This document shows, in pieces, positions 54,782-62,630 of a stretch of DNA of 64,000 nt. The notes beneath the pieces are model-generated. The model ran no database searches. It was not told the origin of the DNA and saw nothing but the letters and a program-made list of their open reading frames with translations. Origin of the DNA: Muribaculaceae bacterium (GTDB lineage: Bacteria; Bacteroidota; Bacteroidia; Bacteroidales; Muribaculaceae); assembly GCA_017621845.1 (NCBI GenBank), contig JAGASI010000009.1:58977-122976 (forward strand). The letters are read 5' to 3'. Within the stretch, counting starts at the first letter, position 1. Each line of letters opens with the position of its first letter. The position numbers were made by a program, and so were the translations under genes.

Positions 54782-57700
54782 ATGATGACAAAGTTGGCTC
54801 TTGGAATATATGAGTTTATGAGTAAGCATCGTGTAGCCACGTTGATATCGTTTGTGGCTGTAACGGCTGTGCTTGTGTCATTGGTCTTAAAGTTAAGCTT
54901 TAAAGAAAATATATCAGACTTCATGTCGCTGGAAGGCCGTCAGCAGGAGTCGATGGAGGTGTTCAGGGATATCAGCGGTGCCGGAAAGATTGTTGCCATC
55001 TTTAAGGCCGATGCGCCTGGCCCGGTGTCGGCCGATACGCTGACAAGAGCCATAGATTACTTTAAAGAAGTAGTTGAAAAAGAAGATGTCAATAATCAGA
55101 TAATCAACTTGACAACTCAGGTAGATTATGATAAGGTGTATGATCTTGCCGACTATGTATATGTCAATATACCTTACTTTCTCACCGAGCAAGATTATCA
55201 CAGGGCCGACAGTATACTTGACGATGTCAAGAATATTGAACGCAGGCTTGATGAAGACAAACAATTGTTGATGTTCCCGACTTCGGGAGTGGTGACTGAA
55301 AACCTTCAGCGCGATCCGTTGGGATTATTCTTGCCGGTATTGGAACAATTGCAGTCGGGAGTGCCGTCATCTGATAATATAGAATTATATGAGGGCTATA
55401 TTTTCACCAAGGACATGTCCCGGGCAATGGTATTGATGGAGTCGCCTTATGGCAGTAGCGAGACCAAGAATAACGCTCGTCTCGTGGCTCTCTTGGACAG
55501 CATAGCCATGAAGGTCAGTGAGGCCTGCCCAGGCGTTACCATTGATTATATCGGGGGGCCGGTGATAGCTGTTACCAATTCGACACAGATAAAAAGTGAC
55601 TCACTGTTGTCAAGCGTCTTGGCTGTAGTGCTGATAGTCTTATTGTTGATTATGGTATTCCGTAAGCCCTGGAATATCTTGCTGATATTTATATCGGTCG
55701 GGTGGGGCTGGCTATTTGCGATGGCAATAATGTCGATGGTTCATGATAGTGTATCGTTGATAGTGGTGGGCATGTCAAGCATAATACTGGGCATAGCGGT
55801 AAATTATCCCTTGCATCTGCTTGCCCACACAGCCCATACAGCCTCGATGCGCCAGGTGCTGAGGGAGATTATCTCGCCGTTGGTAATAGGCAATATCACC
55901 ACGGTGGGCGCATTCATGGCTCTGGTGCCGTTAAAAGCGACCGCTCTTGTCGACCTTGGTATTTTCAGCGCTTTAATCCTTGCAGGCACCATATTGTTTG
56001 TAATCATATATCTTCCTCATGCCGCCACACATGCTTCCCGCCCCAAAGGTGGTGTCGCGGTTGGCTGGCTTGATCGCTTGAGCAGTGTAAGGCTCGAAAA
56101 CAAGCGATGGGTTGTTGTGGGTGTATTGTTGTTGACGGTCGTTATGGGGTATTTCAGTGTTCATACACAGTTTGACTCTGATATGAGCCACATCAACTAC
56201 ATGACCGAGTCCCAGCACGCCGATATGGTATATTTCAACGAGTTGGCAAACAATAAGACCGATGATATAGAGCCAATTTATGTGGTAAGTACCGGCCCTA
56301 CACTTGACAGTGCCCTTAATAAATGCTTCAAGTTTAAATCGATAGCCGACAGTATATCAAATACTTATCATGGGGTTAAACATGTGTCCTGTCTGAGGTT
56401 CCTGTCCTCGGCAAGTCAACAGAAAGAGCGCCTTGAACGTTGGCGTGGATTTGTAAATAGGCACCGCGCGCTATTGACTGATACTCTGGCCGACTTGGCT
56501 GTCAAGCATGGCTTCAGTAAAGATGCTTTTGAGCCATTCAGCGACATATTGACCGCCGAATACAATCAACGGCCATCATCGTTCTTTGACGTACTTAGAG
56601 ACTTAAACATGCGTCATCTGAGCATTGACAGTGTCAACAGCCGTTATCGAGTCGTTGATGTGTTATATACACCGCGTGATGCTGTGAAAAATGTCGAAAA
56701 TCTCATCTCTCAGTCGACCGACAACCACTATTGCTTTGATGCCCGCAGTCTCAACGGGGCCATTGCCGAGGGGTTGTCCGACAACTTCAACTATATAGGC
56801 TGGGCGTGTGGACTTATCGTGTTTTTCTTCCTGTGGGCATCATTTGCCTCGATTGAGCTTGCAATGCTGTCTTTCTTGCCTATGGCCATTAGCTGGGTGT
56901 GGATATTGGGCATAATGGGAGTGACCGGCATACAGTTTAATATCGTTAATATCATCTTGGCGACATTTATATTTGGTCAGGGCGATGACTATACCATCTT
57001 TATAACCGAGGGCTGTTGCTATGAATATGCCTACCGCCGCAAGATGCTCGCCTCTTATAAAAGCTCGATACTGGTGTCGGCTCTGATAATGTTTATCGGT
57101 ATAGGCTCACTTATATTGGCCCGTCATCCGGCTCTTTACTCGCTGGCCGAGGTCACTATCGTGGGTATGCTGTCGGTGGTGTTGATGGCATGTCTGTTCC
57201 CGCCGTTGGTGTTCAACTGGATTGTTAAATCGCGTGGACACTACCGTAAACGCCCGTTGAGATTGGGCCCGGTGATGAGGACGTGGTTCTGTGGCGTGTG
57301 GTGGATTACCCAATTGGTATGTGGATATATCCTGGGATTTTTGCTTATTATATTGTGCAGGCATAATAAGAAAACCGAGATGTTGTTCCGTCGTTTTGTC
57401 TCCTGGTCCCACCGTCTCGACCTGAGACTTATGCCCGGTGTGAAATTCACGATGCACAATCCTCACGGCCAAACACTTGAAAAACCATGTGTGATTGTAT
57501 GTAACCACCAGTCAATGCTCGACCCGATGTATCTGATGGCTTGGAGCCCTAAAATACTTATCGTGGCCAACGAACGGTCAAGCCTTAATCCGGTGGTCAG
57601 GATAATGTTCCGCTGGTTGGGATTTTATACGATACGTCAGTCCAATTTTACCGCATGGAAGGACTCGTCGCTCGAGCGGGACATGGAAATCTTCCGACGA

Positions 57701-58357
57701 TATGTCGACCGGGGCTTCAGCATAGCGTTTTTCCCCGAGGGTATGCGCAATCCCGAGTCGTCTATCCTGAGATGCCACAAGGGCCCGTTCTACCTTGCCA
57801 ATAAGCTCGGTATAGATGTCCTCCCGGTATACCTCCACGGTGTCAATCATCTGATGCCAATCAGAAGTTTTGCCTGCTATAGCGGCAATATCAATATGTT
57901 GATAGGAGAGCGTATCACGCCACAGTCTACGCTATGGAGCGACAGCTATGGCGTCATGGCTCATAATGTACACCGGCTGATGGTATCACAGTATAAACTC
58001 ATGTGTGACAGGTATGAAACTGCCGATTACTTTGCTTCGCTGGTGATAGACCGATATCGCTACAAGGGTGTCGAATTGCTACGTGAGGTAAAAGGTAATC
58101 TCAGAAAAAACAATAATTACACGTCGCTTGTTGACCAAAAACAGTCTCAGCTTGTTATAATAATCAACAGTGGTTATGGCGAGATGCCTCTGCTGATGGC
58201 ACTTGTTCATCCCGATGTCAATGTGATTGCCGTCGAGAGCGACCATGACCGTCTGACAGTTGCCAAGTATGCTGCCGAGGGACTCGTTGATAATCTGGAA
58301 TATAAATCTTCATTGGATAATTATGATACACTCAATGCCTTGGTTTATCAATTGTAA
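54782..58357 (+). CDS. MMPL/RND exporter fused to acyltransferase and a Rossmann-like tail
   Basis: 1191 residues from ATG 54782 (a TTG lies just before it). MMPL part to about residue 830: one TM at the start, a large periplasmic loop, a TM block at about 275-415, a second periplasmic loop, and a final TM block at about 680-830. It is followed by a PlsC-type acyltransferase (about 890-1090: NHQSMLD, FFPEGMRNPES). The last 76 residues (IIINSGYGEMPLL, then VIAVESDHDRL) look like the start of a class I SAM methyltransferase but stop short, without later motifs. A three-part fusion like this is known in flexirubin-type clusters. The exporter likely moves the lipid-linked pigment to the periplasm. 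It overlaps the next gene. Confidence 0.85.
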   Translation: MMTKLALGIYEFMSKHRVATLISFVAVTAVLVSLVLKLSFKENISDFMSLEGRQQESMEVFRDISGAGKIVAIFKADAPGPVSADTLTRAIDYFKEVVEKEDVNNQIINLTTQVDYDKVYDLADYVYVNIPYFLTEQDYHRADSILDDVKNIERRLDEDKQLLMFPTSGVVTENLQRDPLGLFLPVLEQLQSGVPSSDNIELYEGYIFTKDMSRAMVLMESPYGSSETKNNARLVALLDSIAMKVSEACPGVTIDYIGGPVIAVTNSTQIKSDSLLSSVLAVVLIVLLLIMVFRKPWNILLIFISVGWGWLFAMAIMSMVHDSVSLIVVGMSSIILGIAVNYPLHLLAHTAHTASMRQVLREIISPLVIGNITTVGAFMALVPLKATALVDLGIFSALILAGTILFVIIYLPHAATHASRPKGGVAVGWLDRLSSVRLENKRWVVVGVLLLTVVMGYFSVHTQFDSDMSHINYMTESQHADMVYFNELANNKTDDIEPIYVVSTGPTLDSALNKCFKFKSIADSISNTYHGVKHVSCLRFLSSASQQKERLERWRGFVNRHRALLTDTLADLAVKHGFSKDAFEPFSDILTAEYNQRPSSFFDVLRDLNMRHLSIDSVNSRYRVVDVLYTPRDAVKNVENLISQSTDNHYCFDARSLNGAIAEGLSDNFNYIGWACGLIVFFFLWASFASIELAMLSFLPMAISWVWILGIMGVTGIQFNIVNIILATFIFGQGDDYTIFITEGCCYEYAYRRKMLASYKSSILVSALIMFIGIGSLILARHPALYSLAEVTIVGMLSVVLMACLFPPLVFNWIVKSRGHYRKRPLRLGPVMRTWFCGVWWITQLVCGYILGFLLIILCRHNKKTEMLFRRFVSWSHRLDLRLMPGVKFTMHNPHGQTLEKPCVIVCNHQSMLDPMYLMAWSPKILIVANERSSLNPVVRIMFRWLGFYTIRQSNFTAWKDSSLERDMEIFRRYVDRGFSIAFFPEGMRNPESSILRCHKGPFYLANKLGIDVLPVYLHGVNHLMPIRSFACYSGNINMLIGERITPQSTLWSDSYGVMAHNVHRLMVSQYKLMCDRYETADYFASLVIDRYRYKGVELLREVKGNLRKNNNYTSLVDQKQSQLVIIINSGYGEMPLLMALVHPDVNVIAVESDHDRLTVAKYAAEGLVDNLEYKSSLDNYDTLNALVYQL

Positions 58358-59690
58358 ACATATTGCGATATCGTGTTTGCCATATAGATTGATAATCTCG
58401 TGGGCAACCGTCGTGATATTACTGATATATAACACTGAAATTAAAGCTCAAAATATGCCGTTGACTGTTAACGATGACAAGTCGGTGACTATCACCTATG
58501 TCAATCCTGTGGCCGATGAAGTTGAAATACGAGGCGATTTTGTCAAGAAGGGTAATTCTATACTTCCAATGTTCTCCAAGGATGGTAAAGCCAAGATGAA
58601 AAATCAGGGAGATGGTGTGTGGACTTATACATCGGCTCCATTGGAGTCTGACATGTATCTTTATAATTTTATTGTCGATGATGACTCGGTGATATATGAC
58701 CACAGCAATGATAACACGGTCAGAGACATCGCGACACGTTACAACTATTTTATCATCCCCGGAGGCATAGGGGATGACTTGGCCGACGCTGACAGCAAGA
58801 AGGGCAGTGTCAGATACATCTGGTATCCATCTACCCTTAACGGTATGAAGAAACGACGCATGGCCGTGTATCTCCCCTATGGATATATGACGGGCAAGGA
58901 ACGCTATCCGGTGCTATACCTCTTGCACGGGTCGGGTGGCGACGAACAGGCTTGGAATGAGTGTGGACGGCTGTCCCGGATTATGGACCATCTCATAGCC
59001 GACGGGCGTTGCAAGCCCATGATTGTGGTGATGCCCAACGGTAACGTAGACCTTGCCGCCGCTCCCGGGCAAGACCCGGACAACCCTGAGGTACAACCGT
59101 CGGCCAACAATGTCTCATCAATGTTTGGTAAAGTCGAGCATGTATTTATGCACGATATTGTTGACTATATAGACCACAACTACCGTACTGTTGCCGACGC
59201 TCGTCATCGGGCAATCGCCGGATTATCTCTCGGTGGCCTGCACGCGTTGTATGTGGCACTCAATAACCCCGGAGCGTTTGATTATCTGGGGCTGTTCTCG
59301 GCCCAAACGACCAATGCACTCGGAGACAAGAGTATACGCAGTCTCAAAAACCTTCGCTCACGTTGGACCGAACTCAAGGAAACACTACCGTTTGTCGGCG
59401 GAGGAAAAGTGGACCGGAAGATTACAAGTATCACCGGCGGCACGTCGGACGCATATCTTGATATTTATGAAAATGTTGACAACAAAATCAAGACTCTATA
59501 TAGCAATAACCCCCGGCTTGTATACATCGCTGTAGGACGTGACGATTTTATCAAGAAGCTTAACGATGACCTCAGGGATAAACTTGACAAGGGCAATTAT
59601 CCTTACATATATAACGAGACTTCTGGCGGTCACACATGGACCAATTGGCGCCGGTATCTTGTTGACTTTCTCCCTCGACTATTCAACTGA
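58335..59690 (+). CDS. Secreted esterase of the Fes/CE1-like family with N-terminal E-set domain
   Basis: 451 residues from the ATG at 58335; an ATG at 58323 is also possible, while the frame open from 58260 begins inside the exporter gene. A hydrophobic signal (ISWATVVILLIYNTEIKAQ) is followed by an Ig-like E-set domain, then an esterase D-like catalytic domain: YLLHGSGGDEQAW, VVMPNGNVDLA, nucleophile in AIAGLSLGGLH, Asp near VAVGRDDF and His in SGGHTWTNW. Similar enzymes hydrolyse esters of siderophores and cell-wall sugars. It overlaps the exporter gene by 23 bp. Its link to the pigment is inferred from the operon. Confidence 0.82.
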   Translation: MPWFINCKHIAISCLPYRLIISWATVVILLIYNTEIKAQNMPLTVNDDKSVTITYVNPVADEVEIRGDFVKKGNSILPMFSKDGKAKMKNQGDGVWTYTSAPLESDMYLYNFIVDDDSVIYDHSNDNTVRDIATRYNYFIIPGGIGDDLADADSKKGSVRYIWYPSTLNGMKKRRMAVYLPYGYMTGKERYPVLYLLHGSGGDEQAWNECGRLSRIMDHLIADGRCKPMIVVMPNGNVDLAAAPGQDPDNPEVQPSANNVSSMFGKVEHVFMHDIVDYIDHNYRTVADARHRAIAGLSLGGLHALYVALNNPGAFDYLGLFSAQTTNALGDKSIRSLKNLRSRWTELKETLPFVGGGKVDRKITSITGGTSDAYLDIYENVDNKIKTLYSNNPRLVYIAVGRDDFIKKLNDDLRDKLDKGNYPYIYNETSGGHTWTNWRRYLVDFLPRLFN

Positions 59691-59761
59691 AAAAACAATA
59701 TTATAGCAGTACCGGTATTTCTACCCCCGGTTACTTGCCTAATTAAAAATTTTTTAATCCG

Positions 59762-59989
59762 ATGAAAGAACATATCAGAACATTACTGGAGGACTTATTG
59801 CCACTTGTCGATCTGGACTCTGATTTTCTGTTTGCCGAGCTTGACTCGCTGGGCGTAACCACTATCATGATGGTGCTCTCCAATGAATATGACATTAACC
59901 TTGATGCACGTGACGCCACACCACGCAACCTCCGCTCTCTTGACAGTATTGTCGAGATGGTCAACAGAAAGATAGCTGAGAAACCATGA
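59762..59989 (+). CDS. Carrier protein 3, DltC-like
   Basis: 75 residues. The site reads LFAELDSLGVTTIMM with Ser29. This LDSLGV pattern resembles D-alanyl carrier DltC and other carriers loaded directly by an AMP ligase, rather than the GxDSL of the two other ACPs here. Its stop overlaps the start of the AMP ligase gene (ATGA, 59986-59989), so the two are translated as a unit. Most likely it holds the aromatic starter. The 71-bp gap before it contains a near-palindromic A/T block at 59742-59757. Confidence 0.85.
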   Translation: MKEHIRTLLEDLLPLVDLDSDFLFAELDSLGVTTIMMVLSNEYDINLDARDATPRNLRSLDSIVEMVNRKIAEKP

Positions 59990-61302
59990 TGGAGTCATTG
60001 GAGCAATACCTGCGTCATCATGCCGAGACGATGCCGGGAAAAATTGCTGTGCAAGCACATGACGCCGCGATTACATATCGGCAATTGTGGAATGATGTCA
60101 CTGCCGAGGCTGAAGCCATCTCTCGCGACCCTCGTCGAGCTATAGTCCTGAAGGCCGACCGTGGATGGAGGTTTATAGGTAGCTATCTGGCAACTCATCT
60201 GGCAGGCAAGGTGGTCGTGCCGGTCGAAAAAGATATTCCCGATGATAAATTTAAGGCCATTGACAAGCTTGTCAACACCGTCGGGATGGATGCTCGCGTG
60301 TCTGATGTGCTGTTCACCACCGGTACCACCGGCAAGCAGAAGGGTACCATGATTTCTCAGCAGGTAATACTCGCCGACGCCGATAACCTTATCAATGCCC
60401 AGGGATTCAGTCCCGAACTGTTGTTTATCATCACCGGACCGTTAAATCATATCGGAAGCCTCAGCAAGATATGGCCATCGATTATTGTCGGTGCCACAAT
60501 ATATGTCATGGACGGCATCAAGGACCCGGACGCTTTTTTCTCGGTCATAGAGAATAGCCCGGTCAAGGTGGCCACTTTCCAAGTCCCCGCGAGTTTAAGG
60601 ATTTTGTTACAGCTGGGACATGACCGGTTGGCCGCGCTCGCCCATAAGATAGACTTTATAGAGACCGGTGCCGCGCCCATCTCTCAGTCTGACATGGAGG
60701 CTATGTGCCGGCTTTTGCCCGATACAAGGCTATACAACACATACGCTTCTACCGAGACCGGTATTATTGCCACTCATAATTTCAACGACGGGCATTGTGT
60801 CGCCGGATGTCTCGGAACGGTGATGAAAAATTCAGTGCTGGAGATTAACCCCGATGGATTTATCGAGTGTGCCGGCCCGACAGTGATGCTCGGATATTGT
60901 GGCGACCCCGAGGAAACGGCGCGCATACTCATTGATGGCCGCATTGTGACACGTGACAAGGGTACAATAGATGATTGCGGACGGCTACAACTCTCGGGCC
61001 GGGATGACGATGTTATCAATGTTGGCGGGTTTAAAGTCAATCCTATCGAGGTCGAGGACGTCGCTATGGATATCCCCGCCATCGCCGACTGTATATGTAT
61101 CGCTGCTCCTCATCCTGTGTTAGGATGGGCATTGCGTCTGCTTTATCAAGTTGAGAACGGTTGCCAACTCGATAATAAATCTATAGCAAGACACATGGCA
61201 TCAAAACTTGAGAGATACAAAGTCCCACATCTATACACCCGCGTCGATAAAATCAACCGCACCTATAACGGTAAACTCGACCGCAAGTCCTACCGTGAGT
61301 AA
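59986..61302 (+). CDS. AMP-dependent acyl ligase (starter-activating)
   Basis: 438 residues, ANL superfamily, on the short side. P-loop FTTGTTGKQKGTMIS, A5 YASTETGIIA, hinge/A8 GRDDDVINVGGFKVNPIEVE and a C-terminal catalytic Lys in TYNGKLDRKSYRE. It adenylates an acid and passes it to a carrier or CoA. Coupled to carrier 3 by a 4-bp overlap, so it probably loads that protein. In aryl polyene pathways the acid is aromatic (4-hydroxybenzoate or hydroxycinnamate type). This window has neither an ammonia lyase nor a chorismate lyase, so the acid must come from elsewhere. Last gene of the cluster, facing the DUF2752 gene at 61395. Confidence 0.88.
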   Translation: MMESLEQYLRHHAETMPGKIAVQAHDAAITYRQLWNDVTAEAEAISRDPRRAIVLKADRGWRFIGSYLATHLAGKVVVPVEKDIPDDKFKAIDKLVNTVGMDARVSDVLFTTGTTGKQKGTMISQQVILADADNLINAQGFSPELLFIITGPLNHIGSLSKIWPSIIVGATIYVMDGIKDPDAFFSVIENSPVKVATFQVPASLRILLQLGHDRLAALAHKIDFIETGAAPISQSDMEAMCRLLPDTRLYNTYASTETGIIATHNFNDGHCVAGCLGTVMKNSVLEINPDGFIECAGPTVMLGYCGDPEETARILIDGRIVTRDKGTIDDCGRLQLSGRDDDVINVGGFKVNPIEVEDVAMDIPAIADCICIAAPHPVLGWALRLLYQVENGCQLDNKSIARHMASKLERYKVPHLYTRVDKINRTYNGKLDRKSYRE

Positions 61303-61394
61303 TTAATGGCCCAATATAATTTTATCGGACAGGCTCTCAACAATAGCTCCACTTATTATTTTGTCAGAAGATGGTTAATCAGACAGGCTCTTAA

Positions 61395-61796
61395 TCAATT
61401 AATTAGGTTGCGGATGATTCCCCATACAATGTAGCTGATGATATAGGCCCATATCATGAAGGTGCTTTGGAAAAATCGCTTGAATTTACGGGCAGTAGGG
61501 CCGGTGTAGATGGTCGTAAGCAGTACTCCGATAAAAAATGGAATACTGAACAGCATATAGGGGTTGTAGGACAGGGCCGTCGAGAACTCACCGTGCAGAA
61601 AATAATGTACCGCTCGGGTACTGCCACATGTCGGACACTCATAGCCTGTCAATGAGTGTATCAGACACTTGGGCATCCAGGGCGCATCATTGGGGTGGAT
61701 AAGATATACGGCCGCTATCCCGATTATCAGTAGTATCAATATGACAATCGCCACCTGCTTGGATGGCGATTGCTTGTTATTGTCGGTAGTAGTCAA
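61395..61796 (-). CDS. DUF2752 membrane protein
   Basis: 133 residues, three hydrophobic segments (VAIVILILLIIGIAAVYLI; NPYMLFSIPFFIGVLLTTI; FMIWAYIISYIVWGI). The family signature CPTCGSTRAVHYFLHGEF is present. Function unknown. The gene starts 5 bp downstream of the CD225-type gene, and the two families are often paired in Bacteroidota, so they probably act together. It converges with the polyketide operon; the short gap between them holds a 10-bp direct repeat. Confidence 0.88.
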   Translation of the reverse strand: MTTTDNNKQSPSKQVAIVILILLIIGIAAVYLIHPNDAPWMPKCLIHSLTGYECPTCGSTRAVHYFLHGEFSTALSYNPYMLFSIPFFIGVLLTTIYTGPTARKFKRFFQSTFMIWAYIISYIVWGIIRNLIN

Positions 61797-61801
61797 TATT
61801 G

Positions 61802-62527
61802 TCAGAAATCGTATGGGTTGTAGCTACTATAGTAGTTATATGAACTCATGCTGTCAACCAGGAAGTAAATGTATATTACATACACAATCACAAAGACAAG
61901 TCCACAGATAAAAGATATGAGAGTCCACATTTTGGCCTTTCGTGATGATTCACAAGCTTCATCATACATTTTTCGGTCGTTGAAGAAGTTGGTCTTGGAT
62001 GCATATACGATACCTACGATGCCAAATGGTACACAGCAGAAAATTGTAGAGAGAATAGCCCATACGAGATATGAACTGGGTTTATAAGTATCATAATCAT
62101 CATCTGCATCGTATTGATTTGTCGTCGGTTGACCTTGATACTGCTGTTGATACTGCTGACCCTGATAAGGCTGTTGGTACTGCTGACCCTGATAAGGCTG
62201 TTGGTACTGCTGACCCTGATAAGGCTGTTGGTACTGCTGACCCTGATAGGGCTGTTGGTACTGCTGACCCTGATAGGGCTGTTGATACTGCTGACCTTGA
62301 TAGGGTTGTTGGTACTGTTGACCCTGATAAGGCTGTTGGTACTGCTGACCCTGATAGGGCTGTTGGTACTGCTGACCCTGATAAGGCTGTTGGTACTGCT
62401 GACCCTGATTCTGATTGGACTGCAGATATTCCGGTGGATTTTGTCCTTGGGCGTTTTTCTCTTGCTGTTGGTCTGGATTGTGTTTCTCCTGACCATCCTG
62501 CTCGGGCATAAGTTGAGTTTCTGACAT
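61802..62527 (-). CDS. CD225/dispanin-like membrane protein with Gln/Tyr/Pro repeats
   Basis: 241 residues. The first 43 residues are Gln/Asn-rich (ending NQNQ), residues 42-131 are ten tandem copies of GQQYQQPYQ (the last with Gln for Pro), and the C-terminal domain is CD225-like: SSYLVWAILSTIFCCVPFGIVGIVYASKTN, with a double cysteine before the first helix end, and a second helix WTLISFICGLVFVIVYVIYIY. The tail is Tyr/Ser-rich. Eukaryotic CD225 proteins (IFITM) stiffen membranes; bacterial roles are unknown. The repeat is probably an extended cytoplasmic or surface segment prone to phase separation or adhesion. Promoter box at 62557. Paired with DUF2752. Confidence 0.88.
   Translation of the reverse strand: MSETQLMPEQDGQEKHNPDQQQEKNAQGQNPPEYLQSNQNQGQQYQQPYQGQQYQQPYQGQQYQQPYQGQQYQQPYQGQQYQQPYQGQQYQQPYQGQQYQQPYQGQQYQQPYQGQQYQQPYQGQQYQQQYQGQPTTNQYDADDDYDTYKPSSYLVWAILSTIFCCVPFGIVGIVYASKTNFFNDRKMYDEACESSRKAKMWTLISFICGLVFVIVYVIYIYFLVDSMSSYNYYSSYNPYDF
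62135..62404. repeat. Ten tandem 27-bp repeats in the CD225-type gene
   Basis: Units CTGATAAGGCTGTTGGTACTGCTGACC in head-to-tail order, with a few third-base changes (AAGG/AGGG, one TTGACC) and more change in the unit nearest 62135. Each encodes GQQYQQPYQ on the minus strand. Unit length keeps the frame, so copy number can vary without loss of the protein. Not a CRISPR: no spacers. Confidence 0.97.
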
Positions 62528-62556
62528 ATCGTTATATAATTGATTGGTTTATTTTG

Positions 62557-62564
62557 CAAATGTA
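62557..62564 (-). promoter_or_regulatory. -7 box of the CD225/DUF2752 pair (TACATTTG)
   Basis: The plus strand reads CAAATGTA, giving TACATTTG on the minus strand, a perfect match to TAnnTTTG, 30 bp before the ATG. No clear -33 element at 19 bp. Confidence 0.5.
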
Positions 62565-62630
62565 TACAATTATTAACCAAGTGGAGTATGTCTCAAGGTT
62601 AATAAACGTTAAATGTGAAGAACGCGGATA

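Noticed and set aside
61328..61391. 10-bp direct repeat GACAGGCTCT (61328-61337 and 61382-61391) as an attachment site or element end
   Set aside because: Too short, both copies between two convergent genes, and nothing element-like lies between them.
62135..62404. CRISPR-like array
   Set aside because: Repeats are head to tail without spacers and lie inside a coding gene; no cas genes nearby.
62014..62580. Long reading frames in other frames across the 27-bp repeat (188 and 146 residues)
   Set aside because: A repeat with a multiple-of-three unit leaves all frames open; only the CD225 frame has a recognisable membrane domain, a fitting start and a promoter.
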